Positions 1-6,533 of a DNA stretch of 20,175 bases are shown here, in pieces. Numbering within the stretch: position 1 is the stretch's first letter; the number at the start of each line of letters is the position of its first letter. This DNA is from Planctomycetia bacterium (lineage in GTDB: Bacteria; Planctomycetota; Planctomycetia; Gemmatales; Gemmataceae): contig JAKEEV010000734.1 in the NCBI GenBank assembly GCA_022616395.1, forward strand, positions 1 through 20,175, in the 5' to 3' direction. Both the position numbers and the translations under genes were made by a program. The notes beneath the pieces are model-generated. The model was not told where the DNA came from, did not search any database, and saw only the letters and a list, made by a program, of their open reading frames with translations.

Positions 1-731
1 GCATAGAGTGCTCCTCCCAGACCCGCAAGACCCGCGCCGATGGCAATCGCCGCGAGCTTGAGTCGAGCGGGGTTCAATCCCATACAAGAAGCCGCCAGTT
101 CGTCTTCACGAAGAGCCACCCACGCCCGACCCAACCGCGACTGCTCCAGGTTCTTCAAAAAGATCATGATCAGGCCGAGAACGCCGAGAACGACGAAGTA
201 GAAGTACGGGTAGTTGTACCAGCGCCTTCCCCACTCCGGGTAAAGCTGGAACGAAGTCATATCTTGCCCGCTCACTCCGGGAACCGGCCCCGGTTCGATC
301 GGGTTGAGGCCCTTCGTGCCTTCGGTGATCGGATCGAGATTGCGAATCAGGTAAAGCGCGATGAGTCCAAATCCAAGCGTGACAAGTGCCAGATAGTCTC
401 CACGCAAGCGCAGAATCGGTGCGGTGGTGATCACACCCACGACGGCAGCGACGACCACGGCCATTGTCGCCGCGAACAGGAAGCTCGTCTGGAAGGGGAA
501 GAACGGCACCGTGAGAATGCCAACGGTGTACGCTCCGATTCCGAAGAACGCGGCGATACCCAGATGCAACAGGCCGGTGTAGCCGATGACGACGTTGAGC
601 CCCAGCGCGAGGATCGCGTAGATAAAGAGAATCGTGAACTGCTCTCCGCGATTGGCCTCCGCGAATGGCAGAAACGGATAGATGGCCAAAAGCGCGAAGA
701 GAATCGGCACCCAGTAACGGAGCAGGTTCAT
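1..731 (-). CDS. livM: Branched-chain amino acid-type ABC transporter permease LivM (3' end outside window)
   Basis: Inner-membrane permease subunit of a hydrophobic amino acid-type ABC importer; with LivH it forms the translocation channel. About 243 codons are present and the gene runs off the left edge. The translation begins MNLLRYWVPILFALLAIYPF and is rich in hydrophobic segments. It carries two LivM hallmarks: RLRGDYLALVTLGFG near residue 100, and the cytoplasmic EAA-type loop ALREDELAASCMGLN near residue 220, which contacts the ATPase. The ATG overlaps the livH stop as ATGA (731-728), so the two are probably translationally coupled. A different minus-strand frame open across 106-789 has no transporter character. 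The ATPase genes (livG, livF) would be expected beyond the left edge. Substrate specificity cannot be read from the permease. Confidence 0.93.
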   Translation of the reverse strand, partial: MNLLRYWVPILFALLAIYPFLPFAEANRGEQFTILFIYAILALGLNVVIGYTGLLHLGIAAFFGIGAYTVGILTVPFFPFQTSFLFAATMAVVVAAVVGVITTAPILRLRGDYLALVTLGFGLIALYLIRNLDPITEGTKGLNPIEPGPVPGVSGQDMTSFQLYPEWGRRWYNYPYFYFVVLGVLGLIMIFLKNLEQSRLGRAWVALREDELAASCMGLNPARLKLAAIAIGAGLAGLGGALY

Positions 732-1675
732 ACTTTCTCCCGCGTACGAGCGCCGAGCAGACCGGTCGGCCGGAACAGGAGAATGACAATCAGGATGCCG
801 AAGATCAGCGCTTCACTCCACTTCGCCCCGAGATACGCCTTGCCCAACTCGCCGACCACACCGATCACCAACCCACCCAGAACCGCGCCGGGGATGTTGC
901 CAATTCCGCCCAGCACGGCCGCGGTGAACGCATAAAGTCCATTCTGGAAGCCGATCTGGTAATCCACGGCCTTGATGTACAGGCCGTACACAACGGCCGC
1001 GACACCCGCGAGCGCTCCTCCGATGCCGAAAGTCGCAGTGATCACGCGATCGGCGTTGATGCCCATGAGCTGAGCCGCAGTCGGGTTCTGCGCGGTTGCG
1101 CGCATCGCTTTGCCCAGCGACGTGTAGCGCACGAAGAGCGTCAGAGCGATCATCACCGGCACCGTCACGCCGATAACCATCACGTCCTTCCAGGTGAACC
1201 GCAGCCCGCTGCCTTCAACCAGGTTGGTGTCGGGAATCAGGTCGGGGAACTTGACCGGTGTTGCTCCCTTCCAGAACAGGCCGAGGTTCATGAAGATGAA
1301 GCTGACTCCGATGGCGGAGACAATCACGGTGAGTTTGGGTGAGTTCCGCAGAGGCTTGTAGACGATCTGATCCACACTCATATTCAGCCCAGCGCACGCG
1401 ATCGGCGTGACGACGAGCATCAGCAGGATGGTGAGGACAATCGATGTGTTGCTCGCGTCGGCGGTGGTGACCCCCACCCAGATCGCCAGTTGCAGAGCCA
1501 AAAACGACCCGAGCATGAACAGGTCGCCGTGCGCGAAGTTGATAAGTTCGATGATCCCGTAGACCATCGTGTAACCGAGCGCGATCAGAGCGTAGAGCGA
1601 CCCGAGCACCAGCCCAAGCAGCAGGAACTGCCCGAACCCGGCTGGAGCCTCGGACTGAGCGAACAACTCGAACAT
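728..1675 (-). CDS. livH: Branched-chain amino acid-type ABC transporter permease LivH
   Basis: Second membrane permease of the importer, 315 residues from the chosen start. The first membrane region reads YALIALGYTMVYGIIELIN followed by FAHGD, a LivH signature. The EAA loop AMRATAQNPTAAQLMGIN lies near residue 195, and a glycine-rich block LGGIGNIPGAVLGG lies toward the C-terminus. I start at the ATG of MFELFAQSEA because AGGGG sits about 6 bases upstream on the minus strand. The frame is open back to 1747, but that extension would translate through a perfect inverted repeat and gives MPFFNATAPSECLLL, which is unlike LivH. Its stop overlaps the livM start. A 103-base gap containing a strong hairpin separates it from the binding-protein gene upstream. 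Confidence 0.95.
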   Translation of the reverse strand: MFELFAQSEAPAGFGQFLLLGLVLGSLYALIALGYTMVYGIIELINFAHGDLFMLGSFLALQLAIWVGVTTADASNTSIVLTILLMLVVTPIACAGLNMSVDQIVYKPLRNSPKLTVIVSAIGVSFIFMNLGLFWKGATPVKFPDLIPDTNLVEGSGLRFTWKDVMVIGVTVPVMIALTLFVRYTSLGKAMRATAQNPTAAQLMGINADRVITATFGIGGALAGVAAVVYGLYIKAVDYQIGFQNGLYAFTAAVLGGIGNIPGAVLGGLVIGVVGELGKAYLGAKWSEALIFGILIVILLFRPTGLLGARTREKV

Positions 1676-1703
1676 CGGCACCCCTGATCGCTTGGTGCGG
1701 TTA

Positions 1704-1766
1704 AGTAGTAGGCATTCGCTGGGTGCCGTTGCATTGAAGAACGGCACCCAGCGAATGCCTACTACT
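1704..1766. repeat. Perfect 27-bp inverted repeat between binding-protein and permease genes
   Basis: The left arm (1704-1730) and right arm (1740-1766) are exact reverse complements over 27 bases around a 9-base loop. The arm reads AGTAGTAGGCATTCGCTGGG and ends TGCCGTT. In RNA it would form a very stable hairpin 12 bases past the stop of the binding-protein gene and about 29 bases before livH. There is no T-run, so it is not a classic intrinsic terminator. By analogy with REP elements between malE and malF it may protect the upstream message and lower permease output relative to binding protein; that role is inferred. Confidence 0.85.
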
Positions 1767-1778
1767 CTCAGAGTCGTG

Positions 1779-3059
1779 CTACACCGTCTGGACCAGTTTG
1801 AAGGGCCAGCCCTCGACTTTGCTAATCGTCAGAATTTGGAGCGTCGTGTCGCCGTTGGCATCAAAACTCCACTTGCCGACCGCGCCCTTGTCGAAATCCT
1901 TGGTTTCGAGGACGGCTTTGCGGATCTCCTCGCGATCCTTTTTGCCAACTTTCTTCACCCCTTCGAGGAACACTTTGCAGGCTTCGTAGCCATACACCGC
2001 GTAGGCTTCCGGGTCTTTGCCGTATTTGTCCTTGTACCTCGTGACGAACTCGGCTCCCTTACCGCTGAGGTGGTTGGGGTCTCTGCCGCCGATGGTGGCG
2101 TAGCAGGTGAGGTCTTTGAACAGGTCCACACCGGTTCCTTCGATGAACGCTTTCTCGTAACAACCATCCGGCACGATCAACGGGCATTTCATCTCCGCGC
2201 CCTTCATGTCGATTGCGATCTGCGGCGCGCCGCTCTGACTCGTGGCCCCGAGGTAGACCGCGTCTGGATTGAGCTTCGCGATCTTTTCCATCACCGCTTT
2301 ATAGTTGTTCTGTTTCACCAATTGCTCGTGACCGAGAATTGTGATCCCCAAATTCTTGCACTCTTGCATGAACAACTTGGCGATGCCGGCTCCGTAGAGT
2401 TCCTTGTCGTCGATGACGTAGACTGTCTTGGCCTTCAGCGTGTTCTTGACGAACTCGGCGGTTTTTGGGCCTTGCAAGTCGTCCGTGGGGCAGACGCGGC
2501 AGAACGTGATCTTGCCGGATTTGCGATAAATGTCCGGCTCGCCGCTCTGCTCGTCTCCGGGAACCTTCTTGGTCAATCCCGGCCAGGTGCAAGCAGGAGA
2601 AATCTGAAGCAAACCGGCCTCGTTGAGAATTGGTTGAGAAACTTTCGACGCTCCGGAGTTGTACGGCCCGATGTAGACCATCACGTTCTTGTCGCCGACG
2701 GCTTCGCGGGCGTTGTCGGCCTCCTTGCCCGCATCCCACTGACCTTGAGCAGCGGTCGCATCGTCCATGTCCTGGTGAACGAGTTTCAGCCCGAGGAGTT
2801 CGTTGTTGTCCTCGTCCATCGCCATGCGAATGCCGTTGACGATGGTATCCGTCTGACCCTGAGCGCTACCGGTGCGCGGAAGACTGGAAACAATCTTCAG
2901 CACGTTTCGGCTTCCGCATCCCGAAAACAGAAACGCACCGGCACCCGCCGCAGCCACGCCAGCTCCAATGGTGAGAAACTGCCGGCGACTCACTTTGCTC
3001 TTCTGGGCTTTCTTGTCCGCGTTCTGGTCGTTGCCCTTGTTCGCGTTCTGATTCTCCAC
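1779..3059 (-). CDS. ABC transporter substrate-binding lipoprotein, LivJ/Peripla_BP_6-like, Tat-exported
   Basis: Extracytoplasmic substrate-binding protein of the importer, 426 residues. The N-terminus has a polar stretch, then the twin-arginine motif SRRQFLT (about residues 24-30), a hydrophobic alanine/glycine-rich core and a lipobox-like LFSGC at about residue 48, so it should be Tat-exported and lipid-anchored. The mature part begins with VLKIVSSLPRTGSAQGQTD and contains GPYNSGASKVSQPILNEAG, typical of the type I periplasmic binding fold. The start is GTG, supported by GGGAG about 9 bases upstream; the leader AACGGGAGT is identical to that of the upstream paralogue. The ligand is unknown: the family binds Leu/Ile/Val, but also amides and other small polar solutes. 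Confidence 0.93.
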   Translation of the reverse strand: MENQNANKGNDQNADKKAQKSKVSRRQFLTIGAGVAAAGAGAFLFSGCGSRNVLKIVSSLPRTGSAQGQTDTIVNGIRMAMDEDNNELLGLKLVHQDMDDATAAQGQWDAGKEADNAREAVGDKNVMVYIGPYNSGASKVSQPILNEAGLLQISPACTWPGLTKKVPGDEQSGEPDIYRKSGKITFCRVCPTDDLQGPKTAEFVKNTLKAKTVYVIDDKELYGAGIAKLFMQECKNLGITILGHEQLVKQNNYKAVMEKIAKLNPDAVYLGATSQSGAPQIAIDMKGAEMKCPLIVPDGCYEKAFIEGTGVDLFKDLTCYATIGGRDPNHLSGKGAEFVTRYKDKYGKDPEAYAVYGYEACKVFLEGVKKVGKKDREEIRKAVLETKDFDKGAVGKWSFDANGDTTLQILTISKVEGWPFKLVQTV

Positions 3060-3106
3060 GGTGAAACTCCCGTTTGGTTTGTGTCAGTAGTTAACAAGCC
3101 AGAATG

Positions 3107-3170
3107 TAGGGCCGAAGCCCATCCCCGTCCAGTTTACCGGCTTTCCCGGCGTAAATCTCTACGGACGGGG
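3107..3170. repeat. Stem-loop region between the two binding-protein genes
   Basis: A small hairpin (GGGC-CGAA-GCCC, 3109-3120) is followed by a longer one with outer arms CCCCGTCC (3123-3130) and GGACGGGG (3163-3170). An inner stem of TTTACCGG (3133-3140) pairs with CCGGCGTAAA, leaving a 2-base bulge. It lies in the 161-base gap between the paralogous genes. It may act in RNA processing or partial termination, but no T-run follows on the minus strand. Confidence 0.55.
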
Positions 3171-3220
3171 CGGTTCCAAAGATTCAGACCCCGAATTCCG
3201 CCCACTTATTCCCACGCCAA

Positions 3221-4426
3221 TCACCCCGTTCCCAGCACCTTGACCGATTTGAACTTCCCCTTCTCGATTGTCGCGACGGTCAGTTGCTGGAAGGTCGTAT
3301 CTCCGTCCGCGTCGAAGCTCCACTTGCCGAGTAAGCCCTTTGCGAAGTCCTTCGTGCCCACAACGGCCTTGCGAATGGCCTCGCGATCCTTCTTGCCAAC
3401 CACGCGCAGCGCTTCGAGCACAACAGCAGCGGCTTCGTAGCCGTAGACCGCGTAAGCCTCCGCGTCCTTCTTGTGCTTCTCCTTGTACTTCTTGACGAAT
3501 TCGGCTCCGGCTCCCTTCAGGTATGCTGGATCAATGCCGCCGATGGTCACAAAGCACTTGAGCGTGTCGAATGTTGCCTCGCCAGCTCCATCAACGAACG
3601 CTTGCTCGTAACAACCGTCTGGCACCATCAGCGGGCAGTTGACTTCTTCGCTCTTCATGTCGAGGGCAATCTGCGGACCTTTGCTCTGTGTCGTGCCCCC
3701 GAAGTACACCAGGTCCGGGTTCTTCTCCTTGATCTTCTTCATCAGTTCCTTGAAGTTATTCCGAGTCGTGTTGATGCTCTCGTGACCCAACACCTTCACC
3801 TTCTTCTCCTCGCACGTTTTCTTGAAGAGAGTCGCGACTCCATGACCGTAAAGTTCCTTGTCGTCGAGCACGTACACCGACTTCACCTTTAACTCTTCCA
3901 CCACGAACTGAGCCGATAGCGGCCCCTGACTTGCATCATGCGGGCAGACTCGGCAGAAGGTGATCTTCTTGCCGGGCCGGTACCTGTCTGGTTCGTCCGG
4001 GTCCGAAGTCGGGCCTTTTTTGGTTAGCCCCGGCCATGTCGTGGAGGGAGAGATTTGCACCAGTCCGGCCTTGTTGAGAATCGGCATCGACACGCGAGCC
4101 GCGCCGGAGTTGTACGGTCCGATGAAGGCCAGCACGTCCTTGTCCTTGACCGCGTTCTCCGCGTTGTCTTTCTCCTTCTCCGCGACCCACTGACCTTGCG
4201 CCGCGGTCGCGTCGTCCCAGTCCAGATATTGCACCTCAAACGGCACCACCTTCTCGAAGTCGGCAATCGCCAGCTTGATCGCGTTGGCGATACCATCGGT
4301 CTGACCCTGCGGGCTACCCTGTCGCGGAAGACTGGAGACGATCTTCACTTTCTCCTTTTGCTGAGCGATTGCGACGGAGCCGCTCACCGAAACCGCAGCC
4401 GCAGCCAGAAACGTTCGACGATCCAT
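3221..4426 (-). CDS. ABC transporter substrate-binding protein, LivJ/Peripla_BP_6-like, paralogue, Tat-type signal
   Basis: Second extracytoplasmic binding protein, 401 residues and clearly paralogous to the gene downstream. Shared blocks include KIVSSLPR, QGQTD, DDATAAQGQW, GPYNSGA, TFCRVCP, DDKELYG, VPDGCYE, AYAVYGYEA and GKKDREAIRKAV. The N-terminus MDRRTFLAAAAVSVSGSVAIA carries a twin-arginine motif and an A-x-A cleavage site, but no lipobox cysteine, so this copy is probably soluble in the periplasm while its sister is lipid-anchored. The ATG has GGGAG about 9 bases upstream. It is the first gene of the minus-strand transport cluster. Conserved cysteines (FCRVCP, PDGCYE) in both copies may form disulfides. 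Confidence 0.93.
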   Translation of the reverse strand: MDRRTFLAAAAVSVSGSVAIAQQKEKVKIVSSLPRQGSPQGQTDGIANAIKLAIADFEKVVPFEVQYLDWDDATAAQGQWVAEKEKDNAENAVKDKDVLAFIGPYNSGAARVSMPILNKAGLVQISPSTTWPGLTKKGPTSDPDEPDRYRPGKKITFCRVCPHDASQGPLSAQFVVEELKVKSVYVLDDKELYGHGVATLFKKTCEEKKVKVLGHESINTTRNNFKELMKKIKEKNPDLVYFGGTTQSKGPQIALDMKSEEVNCPLMVPDGCYEQAFVDGAGEATFDTLKCFVTIGGIDPAYLKGAGAEFVKKYKEKHKKDAEAYAVYGYEAAAVVLEALRVVGKKDREAIRKAVVGTKDFAKGLLGKWSFDADGDTTFQQLTVATIEKGKFKSVKVLGTG

Positions 4427-4450
4427 GATGAGACTCCCGTTCGGAAGAGA

Positions 4451-4542
4451 GTAATCAGTAATCAGTGATCGAGTTATCAGTTACCAGTGAGAAGACCGCG
4501 ATGACTGATTACTGATTACTGATTACTGCTCACTGATTACTG
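4451..4542. repeat. 7-base-period CAG/CTG array (family ATCAGTA), between dtd and transporter genes
   Basis: The left part has CAG at 4456, 4463, 4478 and 4485, where the two pairs are spaced by 7 and one intervening unit is degenerate. The right part has CTG at 4505, 4512, 4519, 4526, 4533 and 4540, exactly every 7 bases, in the form ACTGATT repeated. The two parts are complementary and could form a hairpin. The array fills the 125-base gap between the dtd stop and the first transporter gene. No T-run follows. It is not CRISPR-like, because the units are 7 bases with no spacers. Confidence 0.85.
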
Positions 4543-4551
4543 CCTCTGCTC

Positions 4552-4995
4552 TCAAGTGGGCGAATCAATTACGAACGTCACCGGGCCATCGTTCACTAAC
4601 TCGACCTGCATGTCGGCGGCGAACTTTCCGGTCGCGACCGGCACTCCCAGCGCCTTCAATGCTGTTACGAATGCCTCGTAGAGCGGTTCGGCAATCGCGG
4701 GCGGCGCGGCTCCGGTAAAGCCCGGTCGTCGGCCCTTCTGACAGTCTCCGTAAAGCGTAAACTGGCTTACCACCAACACCGAAGCGCCCACATCCTGCAC
4801 GGACAGATTCATCTTGCCGTCCGCGTCGGGAAAAGCCCGCAAGTTCGCCACCTTCTCCGCGAGCCAGTTCACGTCCTTCTGTGAATCGCCTGGAGCGATG
4901 CCCAACAGAACCAGCCACCCGGTCGCGATCTCGCCCACGACCACATCGGCCACGGTCACCTTCGCCTGACTGACTCGTTGAAGCACAACACGCAT
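4552..4995 (-). CDS. dtd: D-aminoacyl-tRNA deacylase
   Basis: Cytoplasmic proofreading enzyme that hydrolyses D-aminoacyl-tRNAs (and Gly-tRNA-Ala) so that D-amino acids are recycled. From the chosen ATG it has 147 residues, the usual length of the DTD1 family, and begins MRVVLQRVSQAKVTVAD as these proteins do. It carries the SQFTLYGD catalytic-site motif in the middle and NDGPVT near the C-terminus, the cross-subunit Gly-cisPro motif that excludes L-amino acids. The frame is open to 5115 upstream, but the extra 40 residues have no family similarity and remove the canonical start. It reads toward the transporter genes but is separated from them by a repeat array, so co-transcription is uncertain. 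Confidence 0.97.
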   Translation of the reverse strand: MRVVLQRVSQAKVTVADVVVGEIATGWLVLLGIAPGDSQKDVNWLAEKVANLRAFPDADGKMNLSVQDVGASVLVVSQFTLYGDCQKGRRPGFTGAAPPAIAEPLYEAFVTALKALGVPVATGKFAADMQVELVNDGPVTFVIDSPT

Positions 4996-5166
4996 TGCAA
5001 ATCGTGGGTAATTGGCAAGCGAGAGAAGACGGGTTGAGCGTATCAGTCGCGAAGAGCGGATGCCAGCAGTCAGGTATGAGATTATCGCGCAAGCAATTCC
5101 CGTTGAGCTGTCCACAACCTGAACAAGTCGTGTTGCGGGGTGGGGGAAGTCACGTTATACCCCGCG

Positions 5167-5206
5167 GCCGACCTGGATTTCCACAACACTCAGCGCCGAC
5201 CTGGAT
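5167..5206. repeat. Pair of 12-bp direct repeats upstream of the coiled-coil gene
   Basis: GCCGACCTGGAT occurs at 5167-5178 and again at 5195-5206, with start-to-start spacing of 28 bases. They lie in the 240-base divergent gap between dtd and the coiled-coil gene, 30-70 bases upstream of the preferred start of the latter. They could be a regulator binding pair or untranslated leader; if the earliest start (5140) were used they would be coding. The rest of the gap shows nothing else I can support. Confidence 0.35.
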
Positions 5207-5235
5207 GGCGCTGTACGAACTTGGGGGAAGGAACC

Positions 5236-6090
5236 GTGCTACAGAAGCGTGGGCAAGACTCAGACGAATCACCGGACCGCACTGTCGAAATGGCCGCACT
5301 GGAAACAACCCGCTCGGCCACCGAATCAAGTTCGAAGTCAGACGAGATGAAAGGCGAGGAACACATCTCGCTCTTCTGGCGTGTGTTCGGAGGCACCATC
5401 CTGAGTATTGTCGCGCTGGTCGGCATCACCATCTACAACAGCATGACATCAAGCATCACCGAACTGCGTAACGAAGTGAGCCGCGAACGCGAAGCTCGCG
5501 CCGAGTTGGTCAAGAAGGAAGAGTTCAACGCACGCGTTACGGCCCAGTACGAACGGATGCGGGGAATCGAAACCGTGAAGGTGGAACTCGAAGGACTCAA
5601 GGAGAAAGTGAACTCCAACGCCAACGCCATGACGAGCATCAAGCGAGAAAGCTCGACGACCGCAGACACGATCAAGAAAGAATCCGCGGCTCTGGAAGTG
5701 CTCAAGGAACGCGTCGCGGCCCTGGAAACGCTCAAGAAAGAGGTAACCGGCCTTGATACGCTCAAGGAGAAAGTCACCACGGCCGCGGCCGATCTGAAAA
5801 CGATCCGCGACGACCTTGCCAAGCTCACGGCCGAGATGGAGAAGAACAAAACATCCGACCTCGAACGCAAGACGGTTCGAGACGTGCAGGTCAAGCAGTT
5901 GGAAGAATCGCTGAAGGATCTTCAGAAGATGGTCCAGGACTGCCGCGAAAAACTCGCCCGACTCGAAGGCGCTCAGCCAAAGCCACCGGGAGTTGAATTC
6001 GTCGGCCCACCGAAGCCCGTCAACCCAAGCGAATCCAAACCCGGAAGCGGCACGGTGGAACCCGGTAGCAGCAAACCGGGAGGGCAGTGA
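5236..6090 (+). CDS. Membrane-anchored coiled-coil protein of unknown function
   Basis: Not recognised as a named family. From the preferred GTG start (5236, preceded by GGGGGAAGGAACC) it has 284 residues; GTG at 5140 and ATG at 5290 are alternatives. It has a short polar N-terminus, one membrane segment at about residues 46-67 (LFWRVFGGTILSIVALVGIT), then about 170 residues of charged helix, ending in a Pro/Gly/Ser-rich tail (SKPGSGTVEPGSSKPGGQ). The helix contains near-copies LEGLKEKV, LEVLKERV, LETLKKEV and LDTLKEKV; the last three recur every 10 residues, a non-heptad coiled-coil spacing. A positive-inside reading is ambiguous, but the coiled coil would most simply lie outside the membrane. 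It may be structural or a scaffold. It stands alone, with a heptamer array directly after its stop. Confidence 0.8.
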   Translation: MLQKRGQDSDESPDRTVEMAALETTRSATESSSKSDEMKGEEHISLFWRVFGGTILSIVALVGITIYNSMTSSITELRNEVSREREARAELVKKEEFNARVTAQYERMRGIETVKVELEGLKEKVNSNANAMTSIKRESSTTADTIKKESAALEVLKERVAALETLKKEVTGLDTLKEKVTTAAADLKTIRDDLAKLTAEMEKNKTSDLERKTVRDVQVKQLEESLKDLQKMVQDCREKLARLEGAQPKPPGVEFVGPPKPVNPSESKPGSGTVEPGSSKPGGQ

Positions 6091-6093
6091 GGA

Positions 6094-6124
6094 CAGGAGA
6101 CAGGAAACAGGAGTCAGGAATCAG
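6094..6124. repeat. 7-base-period CAG array (family TCAGGAG), single arm
   Basis: CAG occurs at 6094, 6101, 6108, 6115 and 6122, exactly every 7 bases, in units such as ACAGGAG, ACAGGAA and TCAGGAA. It begins 3 bases after the stop of the coiled-coil gene. Unlike the other arrays in the window it has no matching CTG arm; a different palindrome follows from 6144. It has the same unit type and the same number of copies (five) as the first arm at 11752. Confidence 0.8.
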
Positions 6125-6143
6125 AGGGCAGAAGACCGGGCAG

Positions 6144-6209
6144 GGGCACGGGCACGGAAAAACACCGGCTACGCGGTTGTAGTTCCTGTCTTTTTCCGTG
6201 CCCGTGCCC
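6144..6209. repeat. 19-bp inverted repeat with GGGCAC hexamer arms
   Basis: The left arm (6144-6162) contains GGGCACGGGCACGG followed by AAAAA. The right arm (6191-6209) begins TTTTT and continues CCGTGCCCGTGCCC, an exact complement over 19 bases with a 28-base loop. The arms are themselves built of 6-base repeats. It lies downstream of the coiled-coil gene. The A/T blocks face the loop side, not the 3' end, so it does not fit a standard intrinsic terminator, although it could still end transcription or protect RNA. Confidence 0.75.
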
Positions 6210-6263
6210 GTGCCCGATTACAGAGCCTCGGCGAGCCAGTCAGCGTGCCGAAAGTGTGTCTGA

Positions 6264-6305
6264 AAATGGACGCGCGGAGGCAGATAAGTATACTTTTGTC
6301 CATTT
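6264..6305. promoter_or_regulatory. Spaced inverted repeat around an AT-rich palindrome (possible operator)
   Basis: AAATGGAC and GTCCATTT are exact reverse complements 26 bases apart, and AAGTATACTT between them is self-complementary. The AT-rich centre stands out in GC-rich surroundings and resembles a promoter core flanked by a dimeric protein site. It lies about 230 bases upstream of the FG-GAP gene. Function is inferred only from symmetry. Confidence 0.35.
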
Positions 6306-6371
6306 GCAAGGGAAGAGTGTTCGTTTGGCCAACTTTGGCCTTCTTTGCACGAAAGTCCAGGATTTGTAGGC

Positions 6372-6409
6372 GTTCGTCTAAGTTGGCCAAGTGGCCAACT
6401 TAGACGAAC
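6372..6409. repeat. Perfect 18-bp palindrome with 2-base centre
   Basis: The left arm GTTCGTCTAAGTTGGCCA (6372-6389) and right arm TGGCCAACTTAGACGAAC (6392-6409) are exact complements around AG. A partial copy of the core, TTGGCCAACTTTGGCC, lies nearby around 6334-6349. With almost no loop it would favour a DNA cruciform or a dimeric protein site over an RNA hairpin. No T-run follows. Confidence 0.75.
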
Positions 6410-6533
6410 TCAGGCCGACTTCTGTCTTTCCTGGCGTTCTGCGCAAGTGCGAGACTTCACAGGCAACTTCCAGCACCTTAGAACTACACATCACTACACA
6501 CCGTAGCGCCAGCGCTTGCTTTCCCAACTACCA

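Larger units (their letters stand above)
6091..6533. other. 443-base gene-free stretch with several palindromes
   Basis: No convincing coding frame. In order it holds the single-arm CAG array, the GGGCAC hairpin, a spaced inverted repeat AAATGGAC (6264-6271) / GTCCATTT (6298-6305) enclosing the palindrome AAGTATACTT (6287-6296), and a perfect palindrome at 6372-6409. The last 100 bases before the FG-GAP gene show no feature I can name, and must carry that gene's promoter and leader if it is transcribed on its own. Confidence 0.6.

Noticed and set aside
106..789. Open minus-strand frame overlapping livM
   Set aside because: The translation is Arg/Ser-rich without membrane segments, while the neighbouring frame gives an unmistakable LivM.
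1676..1747. N-terminal extension of livH
   Set aside because: It would translate the right arm, loop and left arm of the 27-bp inverted repeat; the ATG at 1675 has a good ribosome binding site and the usual LivH start.
1692..3440. 582-codon open frame on the plus strand
   Set aside because: It is antisense to the binding-protein gene and part of its paralogue, has no recognisable domain, and reflects the codon bias of the GC-rich genes on the other strand.
4451..4542. CRISPR array
   Set aside because: Units are 7 bases without unique spacers, and no cas gene is nearby.
4451..4542. Intrinsic terminator for dtd
   Set aside because: The arms pair, but no T-run follows in either direction and the same design recurs at unrelated loci.
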